Counted from the first letter of the stretch, positions 9,472 through 18,002 are shown. The stretch: DNA of 64,000 nucleotides from Gordonia rhizosphera NBRC 16068 (GCF_000298195.1 NZ_BAHC01000115.1:1-64000); one strand, 5' to 3'. Made by a program: numbers and translations. The notes: a model not told the origin generated them from the letters alone.

Positions 9472-10491
9472 TCAGTGCGCCTCGTGGCCACCGTCGGGCA
9501 GCATCCGATGGAGGCCACGGTAGGCGTCGGTCGCGCTGCTGCGTTCTGCGACGACGGAGTCGACCTCGGAGCAGATCGGCATGGCCACGTCGAACTCTCG
9601 CGCCAGCTCCATCACGATTGGTGCGGTCTTGATGCCTTCGGCGACCTGCCCCAACAACTCAGCCGCCTGCGCAGGGGTCTTTCCCGACGCGAGTAGTTCG
9701 CCGGCTCGGCGATTGCGCGACCGCGGACTCATGCAGGTCGCCATCAGATCGCCCACACCGGTGAGTCCGGCAAAGGTGCGCGGGTCGGCGCCCATCGCCA
9801 CACCCAACCTCGTTATCTCGGCGAGCCCACGTGTCAGGACCATCGCACGCGTGTTGTCTCCGACACCGAGTCCGTCGGCCATCCCGGACGCGATGGCGAT
9901 GATGTTCTTGAGGATCCCGCCCAACTCGCAGCCCAACACATCGTCGTTGTTGTACAGGCGGAAGACTCCGGACGCGAAGAGAGGGTGTAGGGCCGTGGCG
10001 ATGTTCTCGTCTTCGGTGGCGACCACGGCGGCCGCGGCGTATCCCCGCGCAATCTCACCGGCGATGTTGGGGCCGGCGAGTAGCGCAACAGGGTGGCCCG
10101 GAAGTGCGTCGGTGACAACCTGGGTGGGGCGCATTCTGGTGCCCGGCTCCAGCCCCTTGGCCAGGGACACTACGGGCACCCACGCGCGCAGATCCTCGGC
10201 AATGGTGGCGAGTGTTTCGCGCACCGCCACCGACGGCACGCCCACCACGAGGACATCGGCGGAGTGCGCGGCCTCGTGGATGTCGTTGCTGGCCCGGAGC
10301 GCCGGGGCAAGTTCAACGTCGCCGAGGTAACGACTGTTTCGACGATTCTGGTTGATCTCGGCAACGGTGTCCGAATCTCTGGCCCACAGCAGTGTCGGTG
10401 TGTTGCGAGCAGCGAGCGATGCCACGGTCGTTCCCCACGACCCGGCGCCGAGAACGACCACGTGGATAGGCCGTGACATAGCAACAATCAT
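9472..10491 (-). CDS. gpsA: NAD(P)-dependent glycerol-3-phosphate dehydrogenase
   Basis: About 339 aa. The Rossmann motif [13 protein letters not shown] lies near the N-terminus, with the family signatures [50 protein letters not shown] and [11 protein letters not shown]. It reduces dihydroxyacetone phosphate to sn-glycerol-3-phosphate for membrane and storage lipid synthesis. I take the ATG at 10491 (MIVAMSRP); the ATG at 10479 (MSRP) is equally possible because neither has a strong ribosome site. It is convergent with the acyltransferase operon and functionally tied to it. Longer upstream open frame is rejected as non-family-like. Confidence 0.93.
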   Translation of the reverse strand: MIVAMSRPIHVVVLGAGSWGTTVASLAARNTPTLLWARDSDTVAEINQNRRNSRYLGDVELAPALRASNDIHEAAHSADVLVVGVPSVAVRETLATIAEDLRAWVPVVSLAKGLEPGTRMRPTQVVTDALPGHPVALLAGPNIAGEIARGYAAAAVVATEDENIATALHPLFASGVFRLYNNDDVLGCELGGILKNIIAIASGMADGLGVGDNTRAMVLTRGLAEITRLGVAMGADPRTFAGLTGVGDLMATCMSPRSRNRRAGELLASGKTPAQAAELLGQVAEGIKTAPIVMELAREFDVAMPICSEVDSVVAERSSATDAYRGLHRMLPDGGHEAH

Positions 10492-10708
10492 CACGCATGT
10501 GGTGCTCTGAGAAGGCGCTTTTGGTGCAATGTGATCACCGGATGGCGGGGTTTGGTGGCGAGTCGACGCCCTCTGGACCGTTGCGGCCGATATCGCGTGC
10601 AGAGTATGAAAGGAGCGCCTATAGCGACATCGCACAGTGTCGGTCCACTCGGGCTTTCTGCTGCTTGGTCCAGTCCTCGTTGCGGTGGGCCCACATGATG
10701 AACGCGGC

Positions 10709-10732
10709 CAAATCAAAGGGCCGGACCGGCCC
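10709..10732 (-). terminator. Probable intrinsic terminator
   Basis: Read on the minus strand, GGGCCGGTCCGGCCC (10732-10718) is a perfect inverted repeat followed directly by TTTGATTT. It lies 27 bp beyond the stop of the last gene of the dehydratase operon (10760) and before gpsA. The rest of the 268-bp gap (10492-10759) shows nothing I can name. Confidence 0.5.
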
Positions 10733-10759
10733 GAGGAGCCACTGACCGCGAGCCCAGGT

Positions 10760-11302
10760 TCAGGACGGTTGATCCGAATCCGCATGCGACGAATTGCTCC
10801 TCGCGGTGATGTATTCGCGCGCCTCGCGTGCAGCCTTCACCATGGCTGCGGCCAGTTCCTCCGGTGGGCATCCGGCTTCCCGTGCCACCGTGCGGATTCG
10901 GGCATCTTCAACGGTCGGTTCGGTGTCCCGAGAGCCCACCGCGACAAGAACCGCGTCGCCTCGGTCCACCATCGCCCGCCTGACAACATCGCCGACCACC
11001 TCGTTCGAATCCGGCTGACAATTGACCACGACGTCGGCGTCACCGAGTGCGGCGGAGAGTTCGGCAACCATGCGTTGAGCATCGGAGTGCGACGACAGGT
11101 CGCCGGCCGCCGCGACAGCCCACATTCCCGACGCGGCGGCGAAGACCGCTTGCGCCGCAGCCTCGGCCCGGGTGGCATCAGAACCAAGGATGCCGATCCT
11201 CTGTGAACCGGCCCGAACGAAATGGAGAGCGACCAGCCGGCCGATTGCGGTGTCGCCTGCCACGACGAAGACCGTGGAATCCTCGAGACCGATGGGCTTC
11301 AC
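10760..11302 (-). CDS. Short Rossmann-fold (SDR-like) protein
   Basis: A 180-aa protein read from a GTG at 11302 that overlaps the upstream stop (GTGA). The N-terminus ([22 protein letters not shown]) looks like the dinucleotide-binding half of a short-chain dehydrogenase, and [17 protein letters not shown] resembles the NNAG strand region. There is no Ser-Tyr-x3-Lys active site, and the protein is about 70 residues shorter than usual. It is last in the operon with the dehydratase subunits and activator. It could be a decayed SDR, or a binding or structural partner; catalysis is unlikely. An extended upstream reading frame is only a shadow of the activator gene. Confidence 0.6.
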   Translation of the reverse strand: MKPIGLEDSTVFVVAGDTAIGRLVALHFVRAGSQRIGILGSDATRAEAAAQAVFAAASGMWAVAAAGDLSSHSDAQRMVAELSAALGDADVVVNCQPDSNEVVGDVVRRAMVDRGDAVLVAVGSRDTEPTVEDARIRTVAREAGCPPEELAAAMVKAAREAREYITARSNSSHADSDQPS

Positions 11303-12231
11303 GCAGGATTCCGTAGCGTCAACCGAACGGGTTCGTGGTGGTGTTCGTGGCTGCCGTCGAAGCCCTCGCACCGCGGGACACCAGTGGATGCGCGATCGGT
11401 GAGTTGACTTTTCGCCGCCGAGTCCCGCACGACCGAATGGCCGACCGAGCCCTGGTACTCGTCGCGTGCCAGCAGTCCCGCGCCATATGCGCCGGCGATC
11501 TGTGGCTGCGGCAACAGCTCGATCGAGTGGCGAAGCGCCTTTTCGATGTAGTGACGGGCGGCTTCGTTGCGGGCAACCCCACCGGTCATCACGGTGGGTG
11601 TCGCCTTGCCCACCTGTGCCACGAGACCCAGCGTTCGAGCGGCCACGGCCTTGTGTACGGATGCGGCGATATCGGCCTTCGCCCGCCCCTGTGCCAGCAT
11701 CGAGATGACCTCCGTCTCGGCGAAAGTCGCACACATGCTGCTCACCTCGAGACCGTCGGTCCCGGACATGGCCAGACGGCCGACATCGTCGACATCAACC
11801 TCCAGCGCACGTGCGAGGACATCGAAGAAGCGTCCGGTCCCGCTCGCACACCGATCGTTCATGGCGAAACGGTCCACGAGCCCGTCATCGTCGACCGCGA
11901 TGACCTTGCTGTCCTGCCCGCCGATGTCGATCACCAGCCGCACTCCGGGATGCATGGCGGCCGCTCCGCGTGCATGACAGGTGATCTCGGTGAACGAACG
12001 GTCGGCGCCCGGGACGAGCTTGCGTCCGTATCCGGTGCTGATCGTGCGTCTGATTTCGCGCGTCTCCACGCGCGCAGCAGCCAGTGCGCCATCCATGGCT
12101 CGAGCAACCGCTTCGCGACTGACCGCGCCCATCTGGACGACACTCGATCCGACGAGCGCACCGTCCTCGTCGACGACGGCGGCCTTGGCGGTCGTCGACC
12201 CGAGATCGACACCCATCACGTACCAGGACAT
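11299..12231 (-). CDS. 2-Hydroxyacyl-CoA dehydratase activator (HgdC/BadF type ATPase)
   Basis: A 310-aa ASKHA-fold ATPase. It has GVDLGSTTAKAAVVDEDG, the second phosphate motif IDIGGQDSKVI (residues 101-111) and two cysteines, C128 (NDRCASGTGRFFD) and C167 (SSMCATFAET), that in this family bind one [4Fe-4S] cluster across the dimer. Such activators inject a low-potential electron into the dehydratase with ATP hydrolysis and are extremely oxygen-sensitive. It sits between the dehydratase subunit gene and a short Rossmann protein, with 1-bp and 4-bp overlaps. Unusual is a C-terminal extension of roughly 50 residues ending with a SHEHHHEP stretch. Confidence 0.88.
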   Translation of the reverse strand: MSWYVMGVDLGSTTAKAAVVDEDGALVGSSVVQMGAVSREAVARAMDGALAAARVETREIRRTISTGYGRKLVPGADRSFTEITCHARGAAAMHPGVRLVIDIGGQDSKVIAVDDDGLVDRFAMNDRCASGTGRFFDVLARALEVDVDDVGRLAMSGTDGLEVSSMCATFAETEVISMLAQGRAKADIAASVHKAVAARTLGLVAQVGKATPTVMTGGVARNEAARHYIEKALRHSIELLPQPQIAGAYGAGLLARDEYQGSVGHSVVRDSAAKSQLTDRASTGVPRCEGFDGSHEHHHEPVRLTLRNPA

Positions 12232-13571
12232 CAGGCCAGAGTCCTCGTGCGTTGCACATCGATCGCCTCGAGCATCGCCTCGAGGCGACTGTCGAAGAGC
12301 TCGTCATTGTAGAAGGAGGCGTCGGCGACATCTCCTTCGAAGAAGAATGACTTGACACCGCGTTCGCGCTCGGCGGTCCTGGCCAGCATGGTCTGTGGAT
12401 TCGTCATGGCTCGGCAGGTCCGCGTGGAATGAAACGCGATCCCGTCGATGGCGTATTCGTCGAGACGCCGCAACAACAGCTCCTGCAAATTCTTCAGTCC
12501 GTGGTTCAGCGGGCACAGCAGGTAGTGCTGTGCCATACCGCGAAGCGGGTTGTCGACATCTATGAGTTGTGGTTCTTGCCAAAATGATTCGTGCGTGTAA
12601 CGCCCTGCCACGACCGCGACGTCGTACTCCGCGAACTTTCGTGTCAGGAAGCCGAGCTTGTTCCAATTCATGATGCCGTCGAAGTAGACGCGGTAGCGCT
12701 CGTTGGCGACCGCGGACACGCTGTCGGCGAGCCGCTGCTCTATCTCGGCCTTCACTCCGGCGAAGTAGTCGACCAGTGCCTGATTACCGGGTAGGAAGTT
12801 GATCGGTGCGATACTGGCCACCCAATCCCAATACGTGGCGGGCGTCGGGGCCTGGGTGCACAGTCGCATCCCCTCCAGCCGCAGCTCCGAGGCCTTCTTG
12901 ATGTAGGACATGCTCTCACTCAGGAGATCCCAGTCGAAACGACGGCCCGTCTGATGTTCCAGGAAGGTGACGAGCTCACGAAGCTGGCCCTCGGCGTACG
13001 TGCTCACCTCCTCCCATTCCTCGCCACGCATGTACCCGGCATCGGGCTTGTTACCCCAGAGCATCGGTAGCGAGACATTGAAGACCGGGAGCTGTCGGTC
13101 GAAGACACGGTACGTCATGGCGTCCCACTGCTGCCCGGTGCTACAGCCGGCGTAGCCGTTGACGAAGAAGTCCGGTGCCGGTAGCTTTGCGGCGAGTTCC
13201 TGCTGGTCCAGCAGACCGACCACGCCGGATTTCCGCTCACTGACGTTCTGCTGTGTCAACACGGCACACCCCAGATGCGTTCGCGCGTAGGAGCACAGTT
13301 CGCTGATGTAGCCGTATTCGGCGCCGGCGGCCTGTGCGGGCTCCTCGAGATGCTGAGCCGCCAATCGGGCTGCGAACGCTTCGCCGTGACACCATTCCAG
13401 TCCGGCAGCCTGGAACAACGGATTCAGGGCCGCGCCGTTGTACCAGACGACGTGTTTGCCACGCTCTTTCGCGGTGAAGATGTTCTCCCAGTAGTCCGCG
13501 GTCATCTTGCCGCCGACGCGGGTGCTCGTCAGTTTGTTGGTCTTGTCCCTCTGGAACAGTTCGGGTTGCAC
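12231..13571 (-). CDS. 2-Hydroxyacyl-CoA dehydratase/benzoyl-CoA reductase-type subunit
   Basis: A 446-aa HgdB/BcrB-superfamily protein. Cysteines suited to [4Fe-4S] ligation appear in ELCSYAR, GYAGCSTGQQWD and STRTCRAMTN, in the order seen in this family. The start is a GTG with AAGGAG about 8 bases upstream; the N-terminal region is longer than in the partner subunit. These enzymes either dehydrate (R)-2-hydroxyacyl-CoA or reduce an aromatic acyl-CoA ring by radical chemistry, using the ATPase encoded immediately downstream. Which of the two reactions applies cannot be decided from the sequence alone. Confidence 0.82.
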   Translation of the reverse strand: MQPELFQRDKTNKLTSTRVGGKMTADYWENIFTAKERGKHVVWYNGAALNPLFQAAGLEWCHGEAFAARLAAQHLEEPAQAAGAEYGYISELCSYARTHLGCAVLTQQNVSERKSGVVGLLDQQELAAKLPAPDFFVNGYAGCSTGQQWDAMTYRVFDRQLPVFNVSLPMLWGNKPDAGYMRGEEWEEVSTYAEGQLRELVTFLEHQTGRRFDWDLLSESMSYIKKASELRLEGMRLCTQAPTPATYWDWVASIAPINFLPGNQALVDYFAGVKAEIEQRLADSVSAVANERYRVYFDGIMNWNKLGFLTRKFAEYDVAVVAGRYTHESFWQEPQLIDVDNPLRGMAQHYLLCPLNHGLKNLQELLLRRLDEYAIDGIAFHSTRTCRAMTNPQTMLARTAERERGVKSFFFEGDVADASFYNDELFDSRLEAMLEAIDVQRTRTLA

Positions 13572-13586
13572 GATGTTCTCCTTGGT

Positions 13587-14759
13587 TCAGACCGCCACCG
13601 AGGCGGAACGGCGGCGGATACGCTCGACGAAAGTCTCCATCTGCGTGCGCAACTTCTCGCTCGGGATTCCTTCGTGTTCGGTCTCGATGAGCAGGGACGG
13701 GATCTCGCGGCTATCGAGCGCGTTGCGCAGCTCGGGGTAGTACAACATGTGCGGCTCGCAGAACTTGGCCATCAGGATCACCACCCCCGATGCACCACTG
13801 GACTCGATGGAGTCCAGAAGGTATGTGTCCCAGTCGACCTCACTCGTCACCCGAGTGGGACACGGAGCGTTGAGATTACGGGCGAGGTACCACGCGGAGA
13901 GGTCGGTGACCGGGTCGGACGTCTCGGGGACATCTGTCGAGATGTATCGATATCCGGTGTAGAGGTCGTCGTCGACGACGATGGCTCCGGATTCCTCGAT
14001 GACGTCGAGGATCTCGGGCCGAGGTGCATGACAGAAGTGACCCGAGATGTGGAGTCGGACGACGTCGCTCGGTTCTTCGACCGGGACCGACAGTTCGGCG
14101 AGTATGGTCTGCAGGGTCGACGTGTGTTCGCCGATGTCCATCACCATGCTCGATTTGACGAGCAACTGCATCTCGCTCGCGGTGATACGGACCCGGCCCG
14201 ACCGCCGCAGTTCGTAGAAGTGGCGAAGGAGCTGCCGGTTTCCGTTGTACGCCTTGATGCTTGCCGACAGCTCGGCATCACCGATGGTCGTGCCGGTCAC
14301 GGTTTCGATCTGCGTTCTCACTTCCGAAATCAGGCCGTCCACCCGCGGCCTTGTCCACGCATCGTCCATGGCGCTCGTGAACTGGGCGAAGTGGACTGGC
14401 GTGTCCGGTCGCGCGTATCGAATGACATCCACTGCCCCCAGCAACTGGACGCAGTGGTCGGCGGCCACGAAGGCATCGAACACATCGAGTTCGCCGACGG
14501 CTGCCTGGTCGGCGACGCTGCGGGTGTACCCGCAGTAGAACTCGGCGAGCATGCTCCGACCTTCGGTGATCGGTGTTCGGCTCTCCTGGATTGTGACCGG
14601 CAGTGCCCGCGCCGCATGGACGAGTTCGACCGGGAAATTCATCGGGAACGAGCCGATCACCAGACGGTCGTGGGAGGCCTTCCATTCTTGCGCGTACGAG
14701 ATCGGGTCGTCGGCGACCGCTTGTAGCAATGCCATCGAGGGTGCATGGAGTTCGCTCAC
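13587..14759 (-). CDS. 2-Hydroxyacyl-CoA dehydratase/benzoyl-CoA reductase-type second subunit
   Basis: A 390-aa paralogous subunit of the same superfamily (BcrC/HgdA side). Cysteines are in AEFYCGYTRS, AADHCVQLLG and MAKFCEPHMLYYPELR; the last resembles the KFC-x-PH segment of benzoyl-CoA reductase BcrC-type proteins. GTG start with GAAGGA upstream. It is first in the minus-strand operon and is followed after 15 bp by the other subunit. A sequence element shared with the region beside the next operon lies about 100 bp upstream (14852-14870). A dedicated ferredoxin is not encoded in the window. Confidence 0.82.
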   Translation of the reverse strand: MSELHAPSMALLQAVADDPISYAQEWKASHDRLVIGSFPMNFPVELVHAARALPVTIQESRTPITEGRSMLAEFYCGYTRSVADQAAVGELDVFDAFVAADHCVQLLGAVDVIRYARPDTPVHFAQFTSAMDDAWTRPRVDGLISEVRTQIETVTGTTIGDAELSASIKAYNGNRQLLRHFYELRRSGRVRITASEMQLLVKSSMVMDIGEHTSTLQTILAELSVPVEEPSDVVRLHISGHFCHAPRPEILDVIEESGAIVVDDDLYTGYRYISTDVPETSDPVTDLSAWYLARNLNAPCPTRVTSEVDWDTYLLDSIESSGASGVVILMAKFCEPHMLYYPELRNALDSREIPSLLIETEHEGIPSEKLRTQMETFVERIRRRSASVAV

Positions 14760-14851
14760 GATTGTCCTTCGGCTGGGGAGACGCGGAGGCGGTGGATGAG
14801 GGCGTAGCTCATCGGGGCGTCCATAGAATAATACATTTCGGGCGCGGTCAT

Positions 14852-14870
14852 GTCTAGAAGTGTAGAACGT
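14852..14870. promoter_or_regulatory. Shared motif, candidate PaaX-type operator
   Basis: GTCTAGAAGTGTAGAACGT upstream of the dehydratase operon closely matches GTCTATAGTGTAAAACGT at 16998-17015 upstream of the flavoprotein gene: GTCTA, AGTGTA and AACGT are conserved with a one-base spacing change. Both copies flank the PaaX gene, making PaaX the obvious candidate binder. This is inference only. Confidence 0.4.
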
Positions 14871-14910
14871 CAGAACCGTCTGGTGGTGTCCTGAAGTCGA
14901 GGCGTGGTGG

Positions 14911-15762
14911 TCAGTCGAGCCGGGCGATCGACAGCCAATGGGCGTGCGCGGCGGGTGCTCGCTCGGCGCGGAGTGCCTGCAGGCGGCTCACAACTCCGAA
15001 GCCGGGCCAGTCGGGGAGTAGCTCGCGAGGGAGTTGCGGATCCATGTACGGCGTGTGCCGGAGGGCGTCGACCAGCTCGATGTGGGCGACGAGGGCGTCT
15101 TTGCCGGTGAGGTGCTCGTCGTTGTCGAATCGATCGCGGAGGTCGTCATATGCGGCCGAGACCTTGTCGAGGTCCCACGAGCGATTCACGAGCTCGGCCT
15201 CGGGGATACCGACGGCAGCGGGTGTTCCGACGAACGAGATCGTGTTCGAGGTCAATTCGAGTGATTCGATCGCCGCCTGGGCTTCGGGCAGACGATCGAC
15301 ATGGGGGGTGACCCAGATTCCGGCGGTGGGATTGCCGAAACCGGCCCATCGAAGAGCGCCGTAGAGCTTCTTGCGCGTCGCGCGATGTGATTCGGGAATC
15401 GGCACGATGATGACGAGCCAGCGACCGTCCCAGCGGCCGGCGGAGGACGCGTCCGGGAACACTCGAACGGCACCTTCGCGAAAGAGCTCGTACGAACGCT
15501 CGGTGACCGCCCATTTCGTCTCACGGCCGTTGCGCTCGGCGGAGATCAGACCGGAGGCACCCGCGCGCGCGATCGCCTGCCGACTCGCCGACTCGCCGAA
15601 ACCCACCCCGGTGAGTGCATAGAGGAGAGCAGCGGTGCGCACCGGCTGGTGGTACGGAGCTACGAGTTCGCCGAGAATCGAGATCAGGGCGGATCGAGCG
15701 CTCCCGATCGAGGTTGCGGGGTCACCCGTCGGCGCGCCGGCGCGATCGGACATGAGCGACAT
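14911..15762 (-). CDS. paaX: PaaX-family transcriptional regulator
   Basis: About 283 aa. The N-terminal winged helix (SALISILGELVAPYHQPVRTAALLYALTGVGFGESASRQAI, split here only as landmarks) carries the PaaX hallmark GESASRQAIARAG; the middle WDGRWLVIIVPIPESHRATRKKLYGALRWAGFG and the Cas2-like C-terminal half also fit. PaaX proteins repress aryl-CoA catabolic operons and release DNA on binding an aryl-CoA such as phenylacetyl-CoA. No paa genes are in the window, so the local dehydratase, flavoprotein and ligase genes are the likely targets. Start chosen at 15762; ATG at 15753 is an alternative. Confidence 0.85.
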   Translation of the reverse strand: MSLMSDRAGAPTGDPATSIGSARSALISILGELVAPYHQPVRTAALLYALTGVGFGESASRQAIARAGASGLISAERNGRETKWAVTERSYELFREGAVRVFPDASSAGRWDGRWLVIIVPIPESHRATRKKLYGALRWAGFGNPTAGIWVTPHVDRLPEAQAAIESLELTSNTISFVGTPAAVGIPEAELVNRSWDLDKVSAAYDDLRDRFDNDEHLTGKDALVAHIELVDALRHTPYMDPQLPRELLPDWPGFGVVSRLQALRAERAPAAHAHWLSIARLD

Positions 15763-15796
15763 GGTAACCAGCGGCGGTCTCCGTGGGTCGCGGCGG

Positions 15797-16849
15797 TCAC
15801 GCGGAAGCAGTCGGGATCGGAAGCGATGACGCGAGTCGACGCAGGATCTGCGCAGCGCCGGCGGCGGTGTTCGGGACGAATTCGGCGATCTCGATGATGT
15901 CGTCGATTGCCGATGCCACCTGACCGGCCAGGACGAGTCCATCGCGGACGTCTCCGGCGGTCTGCGCGCGTTGCATCGACTCGATCTTCCATCGAGTCAG
16001 CTCGACGGCGTCGACGATGTCGCTCGACGTGTGTCCGATGTGTTCTGTGAGTCTGGCGGATGCCGCGTTCCTGAGCCCCCGGCATGGTCCGTACACGCCG
16101 TCGAAGGCGACGTCGTCTCCTTCCTGCGCGTCGATCAGTGCCTGAAGGTAGGCCGGGTGCCAGTCCGTGTTGGCCGTGCTGGTGATGAATCGGGTGCCCA
16201 TCGCGACGCCATGTGCGCCCATCGCGAGAGCGGCGGCCAGGCCGCGGGCATCCCTGGCGCCGCCGGTGAGGAGCACTGGAACGTCGACCGCTTCGGTGAC
16301 GCTGGGCACGAGAACGTAGGAGTGAACGGCTTTGCTCGGAGCGTGTCCGCCCATCTCGAAACCGGCGGCGATGATGACGTCGACACCGGCCTCGGCCGCC
16401 TTGACGGCCTGCCGGGTGGAGCCGACCTTGTGCTGATGAATCATGCCGGCGTCCTTGATCATCGCGATGTACTCGCCGGGGAAACCCGCCGAGGTCGTGA
16501 GCACGGTCAGGTGTCGCGCCAGATCTGGATCGGCGCGACGGGCATCGAGCACCATGCGGATGTAGACATCGGTGAACGGCAGCACAACCCCGTTGCCGTC
16601 GACGCCGACCGGGATGTTCACGGCGAATGGTCGGTCTGTCAGCGATCGACATTCCTCGATGTGGTCGCGGAACACCCGGGCACCCTCGGCCAGGTCGGCA
16701 GGCATTCCCGGCATCGAGACCGTGCCCAGCCCTCCTGCGTTCGACACCGCGGCAGCGAGTTTGGGTGTCCGGAATGGTCCGAGCCCTTCCTGCACGATCG
16801 GATGATCGATCCCGACGAGTTCGGTGTAGCGGTTGACGATGGGGTTCAC
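15797..16849 (-). CDS. Nitronate monooxygenase/NPD-family FMN enzyme
   Basis: A 350-aa TIM-barrel flavoprotein of the 2-nitropropane dioxygenase family. I use the GTG at 16849 because GGAGG lies 5 bases upstream; earlier ATG codons read through non-family sequence. IVQEGLGPFRTPKLAAAVSNAGGLG is the typical FMN-barrel start, and GFEMGGHAPSK holds the usual active-site His. Family members include true nitronate oxidases but also enoyl-CoA-type reductases such as IpdC of steroid-ring degradation. Beside acyl-CoA ligase, SDR and dehydratase genes, the latter role is at least as likely. Confidence 0.8.
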   Translation of the reverse strand: MNPIVNRYTELVGIDHPIVQEGLGPFRTPKLAAAVSNAGGLGTVSMPGMPADLAEGARVFRDHIEECRSLTDRPFAVNIPVGVDGNGVVLPFTDVYIRMVLDARRADPDLARHLTVLTTSAGFPGEYIAMIKDAGMIHQHKVGSTRQAVKAAEAGVDVIIAAGFEMGGHAPSKAVHSYVLVPSVTEAVDVPVLLTGGARDARGLAAALAMGAHGVAMGTRFITSTANTDWHPAYLQALIDAQEGDDVAFDGVYGPCRGLRNAASARLTEHIGHTSSDIVDAVELTRWKIESMQRAQTAGDVRDGLVLAGQVASAIDDIIEIAEFVPNTAAGAAQILRRLASSLPIPTASA

Positions 16850-16980
16850 GTTGACCTCCGGGAGTGTGGGAAAGAAGGGTTTGCTGACAGATCGTCGGCA
16901 CGGCCACCGCTGGGCGCAAAGGGCGAACCCGGCCAGCGCACCGGGCATCGGCGGTGCCCGACGTGCTTTCATACGATACA

Positions 16981-17015
16981 AGACTAGATAGAAAGTAGTC
17001 TATAGTGTAAAACGT
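16981..17015. promoter_or_regulatory. Inverted repeat and PaaX-like motif in divergent promoter region
   Basis: In the 271-bp gap between the divergent flavoprotein (16849) and SDR (17121) genes, AGACTA (16981-16986) and TAGTCT (16996-17001) form an inverted repeat with a 9-base spacer. It runs into the motif AGTGTAAAACGT (17004-17015) also found near 14859. The stretch is AT-rich, as expected for a promoter. Confidence 0.45.
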
Positions 17016-17120
17016 TGCTGAGGGTCCGGAAATCGCCACGGCATCTCCGAGATCGCAGAACGCCTCGACCCGAGCGCCCGGCTCTGGGCGTCTTCGAGGT
17101 CGTCGATGAAAGGTGAGTAG

Positions 17121-17912
17121 ATGTCACAGTCCCCGCTGGTCCGAAATTACGAGGAGTCCGGTGCCATCATCGTCGGTGGCACATCGGGTGTCGGGCTCGC
17201 TACTGCTCTCGGGTTCGCCGACGCCGGTGTGAGGCGTATGGTGCTCGTCGGCCGCGACGAGCATCGGGGAAGCGAGGCCCGGCAGACCGTACTGGACCGG
17301 TGTCCCGACGTCGAAATTCACTTCATCGCCGCGGACGCATCGGACAACGCCGTCGTCGAGCGGACCGTTTCGGCGGCTCACGACGCGATGGGTTCGGTTG
17401 ACATCTGCGTGAACTCGACCACGACTGCCTACAGGCCGGAGTTGTTGCATCGGACGCCCGCTGCCTCATTCTCCGACATACTCACGGGTCAGTCGCTGCC
17501 GCCGATGCTGATGACACGCGCAGTCCTTCCGCTGATGCAAGAACAGGGGGGCGGGAGCATCGTCAACATCGCCTCGGACGCCGCCAAGGTTCCCACTCCC
17601 GGTGAGAGTGTTCTGGGTGCGGCGATGGCCGCGATCGTCATGTTCACGCGGGTCGCGGCGGTGGAGGCCAAGCGCAACGGTGTGCGGGTCAACGCCGTGA
17701 CGCCATCCCTCATCAAAGGCACCCGTACTGCCGACAACGTGCTGAGTGACGGGTTCAGTCGATCGCTGTTCGAGAAGGCTGCCACACAGGCTCATCTGGG
17801 CGTGGCCGAACCGGACGATCTCGCCTCGCTGATCGTCTTTCTCGGCGGCCCCGGGTCGGCCCGGTTGACGGGGCAGACGGTCAGCGTCAACGGCGGTATC
17901 TCCGCCTTTTGA
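17121..17912 (+). CDS. SDR-family protein lacking the catalytic Tyr and Lys
   Basis: A 263-aa short-chain dehydrogenase fold. The nucleotide motif is good (IIVGGTSGVGLATALGFADAG), as are NIASD with Ser152 and the RVNAVTPSLIKG and late GGPGSARLTGQTVSVNGG segments. Aligning the YxxxK region, the catalytic Tyr is Leu165 and the Lys is Met169 (ESVLGAAMAAI), so normal SDR chemistry is not expected. Start ATG with AAAGGTGAG upstream. It is divergent from the flavoprotein gene and followed by an acyl-CoA ligase. It may be a CoA-ester lyase-like or non-catalytic relative; function unknown. Confidence 0.75.
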   Translation: MSQSPLVRNYEESGAIIVGGTSGVGLATALGFADAGVRRMVLVGRDEHRGSEARQTVLDRCPDVEIHFIAADASDNAVVERTVSAAHDAMGSVDICVNSTTTAYRPELLHRTPAASFSDILTGQSLPPMLMTRAVLPLMQEQGGGSIVNIASDAAKVPTPGESVLGAAMAAIVMFTRVAAVEAKRNGVRVNAVTPSLIKGTRTADNVLSDGFSRSLFEKAATQAHLGVAEPDDLASLIVFLGGPGSARLTGQTVSVNGGISAF

Positions 17913-17974
17913 GTCGGTGCAGCGGGGAATTGGGGAGCGATGGAACAAGGCTCTCTGACTTTGTCAAATATACT

Positions 17975-18002
17975 GCAGGACAACATATTCGACGAGTCCT
18001 GC
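17975..18002. promoter_or_regulatory. Inverted repeat upstream of acyl-CoA ligase
   Basis: GCAGGAC (17975-17981) and GTCCTGC (17996-18002) are perfect complements separated by 14 AT-rich bases. It sits 63 bp after the SDR stop and 134 bp before the ligase start, so it may be an operator for the ligase or part of a terminator. No T-tract follows, which favours an operator. Confidence 0.35.

Noticed and set aside
10492-10759. Small gene in the gap before gpsA (82-aa plus frame)
   Set aside because: No ribosome site or family features, and it overlaps the terminator-like hairpin.
13275-14726. 483-aa plus-strand frame across the dehydratase genes
   Set aside because: It spans the junction of two good minus-strand genes and has no recognisable domain.
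15797-16981. Longer start for the nitronate monooxygenase-like gene
   Set aside because: Upstream codons give non-family sequence and run into the promoter region; GGAGG favours GTG 16849.
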